From Otis tarda (lineage: Eukaryota; Chordata; Aves; Otidiformes; Otididae), in NCBI GenBank assembly GCA_026413225.1, contig JAPMTP010000093.1, positions 124,001 through 188,000 of the forward strand: 64,000 nt of DNA, written 5' to 3'. Within the stretch, counting starts at the first letter, position 1. Every line of letters starts with the position of its first letter. Made by a program: the position numbers and the translations under genes. The notes beneath the pieces are model-generated. The model was not told the origin of the DNA. It saw nothing but the letters and a program-made list of their open reading frames with translations, and did not search any database. Of this stretch, positions 55,219-64,000 are shown one piece after another.

Positions 55219-58200
55219 TGTGCTGCCAATGACACCTGAGGAGCAGCAAGAGCTCGAGTTGCTGGCACCTTTGGTGTGGGAGCAATGGTCCGACGTTCGT
55301 GATTTTTTGGGTTTTTTTTCAGTGGGCGCACACGTGTAGATGGTGGTAAACGTCGAAGCCCTGTTCGTCAGGGAAAGCCCGGAGCCCCAATGTCTGTGCT
55401 GCTGTAGATGCGCTGCCAATGGCCACTGAGGAGAAGCAAGAGCTCGAGTGGCTGGCACTTTTTGTGTGGGAGCAATGGTCCGACGTTCGTGATTTTTCGG
55501 TTTTTCTTTTGATTGGGCGCCCAGGTGCAGCTGGTGGTAAATGTCGAAGCACTGCTCCTCAGGGAAAGCCCGGAGCCCCAATGTCTGTGCTGCTGTAGGT
55601 GCGCTGCCAATGGCCGCTGAGGAGCAGCAAGAGCTTAGTGGCTGGCACTTTTGGTGTGGGTGCAGTGGTCCGACGTTCGTGATTTTTTGGGTTTCTTTTC
55701 ATTGTGCGCCCACGTGCAGCCTGCGGTAAACGTCGAAGCCCTGTTCGTCAGGGATAGCCCGGAGCCCCAGTGTCTGTGCTGCTGTAGGTGGACTGCCAAT
55801 GGCCGCTGAGGAGCAGCAAGAGCTTGAGTGGCTGGCACTTTTGGTGTGGGAGCAATCGTCCGACGTTCGTGATATTTCTTCGGGTTTTTTTCAGTGAGCG
55901 CCCACGTGCAGCTGGTGGCAAACGTCGAAGCCCTGTTCGTCAGGGGAAAGCCCGGAGCCCCAATGTCTGTGCTGCTGTAGGTGCTCTGCCAATGGCCGCT
56001 GAGGAGCAGCAAGAGCTTGAGTGGCTGGCACTTTTGGTGTGGGAGCAATCTTCCGACGTTGGTGATTTTTTGGGATTTTTTTCAGGGAGCGCACACATGC
56101 AGCTGGTGCTAAATGTATAAGCTCTGTTCGTCAGGGAAAGACCGGAGCCTCAATGTCTCATGTGCGGTCACGTGGACTGCCAATGGCCGCTGAGGAGCAG
56201 CAAGAGCTTGAATGGCTGGCACTTTTGGTGTGGGAGCAATCGTCCAAGGTTCGTGATTTTTCGGGGTTTTTTTCAGGGGGCGCCCTGGTGCAGCTGGTGG
56301 TAAACGTCGAAGCCCTGTTCGTCGGAGAAAGCCCGGAGCCCCAGTGTCTGTCGTGCTGTAGGTGCGCTACCAATGGCCGCTGAGGAGCAGCAAGAGCTTG
56401 AGTGGCTGGCACTTTTGGTGTGGGAGCAATGGTCCGACGTTCGTGATTATTTGGGGTTGTTTTCAGTGAGCGCCCACGTGTAGCTGGTGCTAAACGTCGA
56501 AGCCCTGTTCGTCAGGGGAAAGGCCGGAGCCCCAATGTCTGTGCTGCTATAGGTGCGCTGCCAATGGCCGCTGAGGAGCAGCAAGAGCTTGAGTGGCTGG
56601 CCCTTTTGGTGTGGGAGCAATGGTCCGACGTTCGTGATATTTTGTGTTTTTTTTTCCGGGAGCGCCCACGTGCAGCTGGTGGTAAAGGTCGAAGCCCTGT
56701 TTGTCAGGGAAAGCCCGGAGTCTCAATGTCTCTGGTGCAGTACGTGGAGTGCCAATGGTCGCTGAGGAGCAGCAAGAGCTTGAGTGGCTGGCACTTTTGG
56801 TGTGGGAGCAATCGTCCGATGTTCGTGATTTTTTGGGTTTTTTATCAGGTAGCGATCAAGTGCAGCTGGTGGTAAACGTCGAAGCCCTGTTCGTCAGGGA
56901 AAGCCCGGAGCCCCAATGTCTGTGCTGCTGTAGGTGCACTGCCAATGACCGCTGAGGGACAGCAAGAGCTTGAGTGTCTGGCACTTTTGTTGTGGGAGCA
57001 ATGGTCCGACGTTCGTGATTTTTCGGCGTTTTTTTCAGTGAGCGCCCTGGTGCAGCTGGTGGTAACCGTCGAAGCTTTGTTGGTCAGGGAAACCCCGGAG
57101 CCCCACTGTCTGTGCTGCTGTAGGTGCGCTGCCAATGGCCGCTGAGGAGCAGCAAGAGCTTGAGTGTCTGGCTCTTTTGGTGTGGGAGCAATGGTAGAAC
57201 GTTCGTGATTTTTCGGGGTTTTTTTTCAGGGGGCGCCCACGTACAGCTGGTGGTAAACATCGAAGCCCTGTTCATCAGGGAAAGCCCGGAGCCCCAATGT
57301 CTGTGCTGCTGTAGATACGCTGCCAATGGCCGCTGAGGAGCAAAAAGAGCTTGAGTGGCTGTCACTTTTGGTGTGGGAGCAATCGTCCGACGTTCATGAT
57401 TTTTCGGGGTTTATTTTTCAGGGGGACCAACGTGCAGCTGGTGGTATACGTCGAAGCCCTGTTCGTCAGGGAAAGCCCGGAGCCCCAATGTCTGTGGTGC
57501 TGTAGATACGCTGCCAATAGCCGCTGAGGAGCAGCAAGAGCTTGAGTGTCTGGCACTTTTGGTGTGGGAGCAATCGTCCGACGTTCGTGATTTTTCGGGG
57601 TTTATTTTTCAGGGGGCGCCAACGTGCAGCTGGTGGTATACGTCGAAGCCCTGTTCGTCAGGGAAAGCCCGGAGCCCCAATGTCTGTGGTGCTGTAGGTG
57701 CACTGCCAATGGCCGCTGAGGAGCAGCAAGAGCTTGAGTGGCTGGCATTTTGGTGTGGGAGCAATCGTCTGACGTTCGTGATTTTTCTCGGTTTTTATTT
57801 CCGGGAGCGCCCACGTGCAGCTGGTGGTAAACGTGGAAGCCCTGTTCGTCAGGGAAAGCCCGGAGCCCCAATGTCTGTGCTGCTGTAGGTGCACTGCCAA
57901 TGACCGCTGAGGAGCAAAAGGAGCTTGTGTGTCTGGCCCTTTTGGTGTGGGAGCAATGCTCCGACGTTCGTGATTTTTCAGGGTTTTTTCAGGGAGCGCC
58001 CACGTGCAGCTGGTGGTATACGTCGAAGCCCTGTTCGTCAGGGAAAGCCCGGAGCCCCAATGTCTGTGCTGCTGTAGGTGCGCTGCCAATGGCCGCTGAG
58101 GAGCAGCAAGAGCTTGAGTGGCTAGAACTTTTGGTGTGATAGCAATGGTTCAACGTTCGTGATTTTCGAGGTTTTTTTCAGTGAGCGCCCTGGTGCAGCG

Positions 58201-60945
58201 TGGTGATATACGTCGAAGCCCTTTTTCGTCAGGGAAAGCCCGGAGCCCCAATGTCTGTGCTGCTGTAGGTGCGCTTCCAATGGCCGCTGAGGAGCAGCAA
58301 GAGCTTGAGTGGCTGGCCCTTTTGGTGTGGGAGCAGTCATCCGACGTTCGTGATTTTTCGGGATTTTTTTCAGTGGGCGCCCACGTATAGCTGGTGGTAA
58401 ACGTCGAAGCCCTGTTCGTCAGGGAAAGCCCGGAGCCCCAATGTCTGTGCTGCTGTAGGTGCACTGCCAATGGCCGCTGAGGACCAGCAAGAGCTTGAGT
58501 GTCTAGCACTTTTGGTATGGGAGCAATCGTCCGACGTTCGTGATTTTTCGAGTTATTTTCAGTGGGCGCCCACGTACAGATGGTGGTAAACGTGGAAGCT
58601 CTGTACGTCAGGGAAAGCCCGGAGCCCCAATGTTTGTGCTGCTGTAGGTGCGCTGCCAATGGCCGCTGAGGAGCAGCAAGAGCTTGAGTGGCTGGCACTA
58701 TTGGTGTGGGAGCAATCGTCTGATGTTCGTGATTTTTGGGGGTTTTTTTTCAGTGAGCGCCCCGGTGCAGCTGGTGGTAAACATCGAAGCCCTGTTCGTC
58801 AGGGAAAGCCCGGAGCCCCAGTGTCTGTGCTGCTGTAGGTGCGCTGCCAATGGCCGCTAAGGAGCAGCAAGAGCTTGAGTGGCTGGCACTTTTGGTGTGG
58901 GAGCAATCGTCCGACAGTGGTGATTTTTCGGGTTTTTTTTTCAGTGGGCTCCCACGTGCAGCTGGTGGTAAACATGGAAGCCCTGTTCGTCAGGGAAAAC
59001 CCGGAGCCTCAATTTCTGTGCTGCTGTACGTGCGCTACCAATGGCCGCTGAGGAGCAGCAAGAGCTTGAGTTTCTAGCACTTTTGGCGTGGGAGCAATCG
59101 TCCGATGTTCATGATTTTTTGGGGTTTCTTTTCCAGGGGTCGCCCACGTGCAGCTGGTGGTATACGTCAAAGCCCTGTTCGTCAAGGAAAGCCTGGAGCC
59201 CCAATGTATTTGCTGCTATAGGTGCGCTGCCAATGGCCGATGAGGAGCAGCAAGAGCTTGAGTGGCTGGCCCTTTTGGTGTGGCAGCAATGGTCCGACGT
59301 TCGTGATTTTCGAGTTTTTTTTTCAGTGGGCGCCCACGTGCAGCTGGTGGTAAACGTCAAAGCCCTGTTCGTCAGGGAAAGCCCGGAGCCCCAATGTCTG
59401 TGCTGCTGTAGGTGCGCTACCAATGGCCGTTGAGGAGCAGCAAGAGCTTGAGTGGCTGGCACTTTTGGTGTGGGAGAAATAGTCCGACGTTCGTGATATT
59501 TTGGGGTTTTTTCAGTGGGCGCCCACGTGCAGCTGGTGGTAAAGGTCGTAGCCCTGTTCGTCAGGAAAGTCCGGAGCCCCAATGTCTGTGCTGCTGTAGG
59601 TGCGCTACCAATGTCACGTTGAGGAGCAGCAAGAGCTTGAGTGGCTGGCACTTTTGGTGTGGGAGCAATCGTCCGACATTCGTGATTATTCTGGGTTGTT
59701 TTCAGTGGGCGCGCACGTGTAGACGGTGGTGGTAAACGTCGAAGCCCTGTTCGTCAGGGAAAGCCCGGAGCCCCAATGTCTGTGCTGCTGCTATAGATAC
59801 GCTACCAATGGCCGCTGAGGAGCAGCAAGAGCTTGAGTTGCTGGCACATTTGTAGTGGGAGCAATCGTCCGACGTTTCGTGATTTTTCTTTTCGAGTTTT
59901 TTTTTTCAGATGGCACCCACGTGCACCTGTTGGTAAACGTCGAAGCCCTGTTCGTCAGGGAAAGCCCGGAGCCCCAATGTCTGTGCTGCTGTGGGTGCGC
60001 TGCCAATGACCGCTGAGGGACAGCAAGAGCTTGAGTGGCTGGCACTTTTGGTGCGGGAGCAATCGTCCCACTTTCGTGATTTTTCGGCGTTTTTTTCAGT
60101 GAGCGCCCTGGTGCAGCTGGTGGTAACCGTCGAAGCTTTGTTGGTCAGGGAAACCCTGGAGCCCCACTGTCTGTGCTGCTGTAGGTGCGCTGCCAATGGC
60201 CGCTGAGGAGCAGCAAGAGCTTGAGTGTCTGGCTCTTTTGGTGTGGGAGCAATGGTAGAACGTTCGTGATTTTTCGGGGTTTTTTTTCAGGGGGCGCCCA
60301 CGTACAGCTGGTGGTAAACATCGAAGCCCTGTTCATCAGGGAAAGCCCGGAGCCCCAATGTCTGTGCTGCTGTAGATACGCTGCCAATGGCCGCTGAGGA
60401 GCAAAAAGAGCTTGAGTGGCTGGCACTTTTGGTGTGGGAGCAATCGTCCGACGTTCATGATTTTTCGGGGTTTATTTTTCAGGGGGGGCCAACGTGCAGC
60501 TGGTGGTATACGTCGAAGCCCTGTTCGTCAGGGAAAGCCCGGAGCCCCAGTCTCTGTGGTGCTGTGGGTGCACTGCCAATGGCCGCTGAGGAGCAGCAAG
60601 AGCTTGAGTGGCTGGCACTTTTGGTGTGGGAGCAATGGTCCAACGTTCGTGATTTTTCGAGTTTTTTTTTCAGGGTGCGCCCACGTGTAGCAGGTGGTAA
60701 ACGTCGAAGCCCTGTTCGTCAGGGAAAGCCCGGAGCCCCAATGTCTGTGGTGCTGTAGGTGCACTGCCAATGGCCGCTGAGGAGCAGCAAGAGCTTGAGT
60801 GGCTGGCACTTTTGGTGGGAGCAATCGTCCAAGGTTCGTGATTTTTTCGGGGGTTTTTTTCAGGGGGCGCCCACGTGCAGCTGGTGGTAAACGTCGAAGA
60901 CCTGTTCGTCAGGGAAAGCCCGGAGCCCCAATGTCTGTGGTGCTG
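55219..60945 (+). repeat. 5.72 kb tandem duplication, copy 2
   Basis: Follows copy 1 directly and ends near 60945, where ordinary B monomers resume. Compared with copy 1 it carries many single- to few-base insertions: GCAGCGTGGTG (58196), TGTCACGTTGAGG (59612), CTGCTGCTATAG (59786), GTGGTGGTAAAC (59728) and TTTCTTTTCGAG (59886). Confidence 0.9.
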
Positions 60946-63900
60946 TAGGTGCACTGCCAATGGCCGCTGAGGGGCAGCAAGAGCTTGAGTGGCTAGAACT
61001 TTTGGTGTGGGAGCAATGGTACGACGTTCGTGATTTTCGAGTTTTTTTTTCAGGGGGCGCCCACGTGCCGCTGGTGGTAAACGTCTAAGCCCTGTTTGTC
61101 AGGGAAAGCCCGGAGCTCCAATGTCTGTGGTGCTGTAGGTGCGCTGCCAATGGCCGCTGAGGAGCAGCAAGAGCTTGAGTGGCTGGCCCTTTTCGTATGG
61201 GAGCAATCATCCGACGTTCGTGATTTTTTGGGGTTTTTTTCAGTGGTCGCCCACGTGTATCTGGTGGTAAACGGTGAAGCCCTGTTCGTCAGGGAAAGCC
61301 CGGAGCCCCAATGTCTGTGCTGCTGTAGGTGCGCTGCCAATGGCCGCTGAGGAGCAGCAAGAGCTTGAGTGTCTAGCACTTTTGGAGTGGGAGCAATCGT
61401 CCAACGTTCATGATTTTTTTGGGGTTTTTTTCAGGGAGCGTCCACGTGCAGCTGTTGGTAAACGTCTAAGCCCTGTTCATCAGGGAAAGCCCGGAGCCTC
61501 AATATCTCTGGTGCTGTAGGTGCGCTGCCAATGGCCGCTGAGGAGCAGCAAGAGCTTGAGTGTCTGGCCCTTTTGGTGTGGGAGCAATGGTCCGACGTTC
61601 GTGATTTTTCGGGGTTTTTTTTCAGGGGGCGCCCAGCTGCAGCTGGTGGTAAACATCGAAGCCCTGTTCGTCAGGGAAAGCCCGGAGCCCCAATGTCTGT
61701 GCTGCTGTAGGTGCGCTGCCAATGGCCGCTGAGGAGCAGCAAGAGCTTGAGTGTCTGGCCCTTTTGTTGTGGGTGCAATCGTCCGTCGTTCGTGATTTTT
61801 CGGGGTTTATTTTACAAGGGGCGCCAACGTGCAGCTGGTGGTATACGTCGAAGCCCTGTTCGTCAGGGAAAGCGCGGAGCCCCAATGTCTGTGGTGCTGT
61901 GAGTGCACTGCCAATGGCCGCTGAGGAGCAGCAAGAGCTTGAGTGGCTGGCCCTTTTGGTGTGGGAGCAATGGTCCAGCGATCGTGATTTTTCGAGGCTT
62001 TTTTTCAGGGTGCGCCCACGTGTAGCAGGTGGTAAACGTCGAAGACCTGTTCGTCAGGGAAAGCCCGGAGCCCCAGTGTCTGTGCTGCTGTAGGTGGACT
62101 GACAATGGCCGCTGAGGGGCAGCAAGAGCTTGAGTGGCTGGCCCTTTTGGTGTGGTAACAATGCTCCAACGTTCGTGATTTTTCAGGGTTGTTTTCAGTG
62201 GGCTCCCACGTGCAGCTGGTGGTAAAGGTCGCAGCCCTGTTCGTCAGGGAAAGTCCGGAGCCCCAATTTCTGTGCTGCTGTACGTGCGCTGCCAATGGCC
62301 GCTGAGGAGCAGCAAGAGCTTGAGTGTCTGGTACTTTTGGTGTGGGAGCAATCATTCGACGTTCGTGATTTTTCGGGGTTTATTTTTCAGGGGGCGCCAA
62401 CGTGCAGCTCCTGGTATACGTCGAAGCCCTGTTCGTCAGGGAAAGCCCGGAGCCCCAATGTCTGTGGTGCTGTAGGTGCACTGCCAATGGCCGCTGAGGA
62501 GCAGCAAGAGCTTCAGTGGCTGGCATTTTGGTGTGGGAGCAATCGTCAGACATTCGTGATTTTTCTCGGTTTTTTTTCCGGGAGCGCCCACGTGCAGCTG
62601 GTGGTAAACGTGGAAGCCGTGTTCATCAGGGAAAGCCCGGAGCCCCAATGTCTGTGCTGCTGTAGGTGCACTGCCAATGGCCGCTGAGGAGCAAAAGGAG
62701 CTTGTGTGTCTGGCCCTTTTGGTGTGGGAGCAATGGTCCGACGTTCGTGATTTTTCGGGTTTTTTTTTCAGGGGGCGCCCACGTGAAGCTGGTGGTAAAC
62801 GTCGAAGCCCTGTTCGTCAGGGAAAGCCCAGAGCCCCAATGTCTGTGGTGCTGTAGGTGCACTGCCAATGACCGCTGAGCAGCAAAAAGAGCTTGAGTGG
62901 CTGGCCCTTTTGGTGTGGGAGCAATGGTCCAACGTTCGTGATTTTTCGGGGTTTTTTTTCAGGGGGCGCCCCGGTGCAGCTGGTGGTATACCTCGAAGCC
63001 CTGCTCCTCAGGGAAAGCCCGGAGCCCCAGTGTCTGTGCTGCTGTAGGTGCGCTGCCAATGGCCGCTGAGGAGCAGCAAGAGCTTGAGTGGCTGGCCCTT
63101 TTGGTGTGGGAGCAATGGTTCGACGTTCGTGATTTTTCGGGGTTTTTTTCAGGGGGCGCCCACGTGTAGCTGGTGGTAAACGTCAAAGCCCTGTTCGTCA
63201 GGGAAAACCCGGAGCCCCAATGTCTGTGCTGCTGTACGTACGCTACCAATGGCCAGTGAGGAGCAGCAAGAGCTTGAGTGTCTAGCACTTTTGGTGTGGG
63301 AGCAATCTTCCGACGTTCGTGATTTTTCCGGGTTTTTTTCAGTGACCGCCCAGGTGCAGCTGGTGGTAAACGTCGAAGCCCTGTTCGTCAGGGAAAGCCC
63401 GGAGACCCAATGTCTGTGCTGCTGTAGGTGCACTGCCAATGGCCGCTGAGGGGCAGCAAGAGCTTGCGTGGCTGGCCCTTTTGTTGTGGGAGCAATAGTC
63501 CAACGTTCGTGATTTTTCGGGGGTTTTTTTCAGGGTGCGACCACGTGCAGCTGGTGATAAAGGTCGAAGCCCTGTTCGCCAGGGAAAGCCCGGAGCCCCA
63601 ATGTCTGTGGTGCTGTGGGTGCGCTGCCAATGGCTGCTGAGGGGCAGCAAGAGCTTGAGAGGCTGGCCCTTTTGGTGTGGGAGCAATCGTCCGACATTCG
63701 TGATTATTCGGGGTTGTTTTCAGTGGGCGCCCAGGTGCAGCTAGTGGTAAACGTCGAAGCCCTGTTCGTCAGGGAAAGCCTGGAGCCCCAATGTATTTGC
63801 TGCTGTAGGTGCGCTGCCAATGGCCGCTGAGGAGCAGCAAGAGCTTGAGTGGCTGGCCCTTTTGGTGTGGGAGAAATAGTCCGACGTTCGTGATATTTTG

Positions 63901-64000
63901 GGGGTTTTTTTCAGGGTGCGCCCACGTGCAGCTGGTGGTAAAGGCCGTTGCCCTGTTCGTCAGGGAAAGTCCGGAGCCCCGATGTCTGTGCTGCTGTAGG

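Larger units (their letters stand above)
49066..64000 (+). repeat. Satellite block 3: B-type monomers, + orientation
   Basis: About 78 monomers running off the right edge. Diagnostics are CTGTTCGTCAGGG with GGTGGTAAACGTCG, CAGTGGGCGCCCACGTGCAG and GTAGGTGCGCTGCC. Rare A-type monomers occur near 49840, 55555 and 63000. Most of the block up to about 60.95 kb is a two-copy tandem duplication. Confidence 0.95.

Noticed and set aside
1..64000. Host protein-coding, tRNA, rRNA or telomeric sequences
   Set aside because: No supported reading frame outside the mobile elements, no cloverleaf-type tRNA gene (the only tRNA match is the 18-base primer site), no rRNA motif, and no TTAGGG arrays were seen.

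Overview
The window looks like an avian heterochromatic locus. It has two CR1 LINE 3' ends with the bird-typical octamer tail, retroviral remnants of gamma-like and alpha/beta-like (class II) type, and about 49 kb of tandem satellite with a 190-191 bp monomer. I see no host gene, rRNA, tRNA or CRISPR array. Satellites of about 190 bp occur at or near centromeres in several bird groups, so a centromeric or pericentromeric position is a reasonable inference. I cannot name the species or confirm centromere function from sequence alone.

Layout: (1) 1-642, truncated CR1 on the + strand. (2) 643-9842, satellite in + orientation, homogenised 'A' monomers with a diverged 'C' island at about 1.0-1.48 kb and a diverged C edge at about 9.3-9.84 kb. 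(3) 9843-23710, a nest of retroelements. An old gamma-like ERV (gag, protease, RT, RNase H, integrase, env remnants, 3' LTR; 5' end missing) carries a younger class II-like provirus at 15329-20867 inside its env. That provirus has nearly identical 349/350 bp LTRs, a tRNA-Trp-type primer binding site and a 5 bp target duplication. The old ERV's 3' LTR is split by a second CR1 (about 22867-23577, minus strand). An unresolved LTR-like element lies at about 20956-22462. (4) 23711-23985, a short + oriented remnant of C satellite. (5) 23986-49065, satellite in minus orientation, C then A then B monomers, with a 3.05 kb duplication and a 1.90 kb ten-monomer higher-order repeat. (6) 49066-64000, satellite back in + orientation, B monomers, containing a 5.72 kb (about 30-monomer) tandem duplication.

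The satellite therefore changes orientation twice, at about 23985 and 49065. Around the first switch the order is A(+), C(+), [ERV nest], C(-), A(-). This is an inverted-repeat architecture with the most diverged monomers at the axis and the most homogenised ones away from it. The ERV nest sits about 270 bp from that axis.

None of the retroviral reading frames is intact. The old ERV is broken by frameshifts, many at homopolymer runs, and by in-frame stops. The younger provirus lacks RT/RNase H, yet its LTRs differ by one base, so it probably moved recently using proteins supplied in trans. It also contains two integrase-C-terminus/env junctions, which suggests a recombinant genome. The many long overlapping ORFs in the satellite follow from a stop-poor repeat and are not treated as genes.
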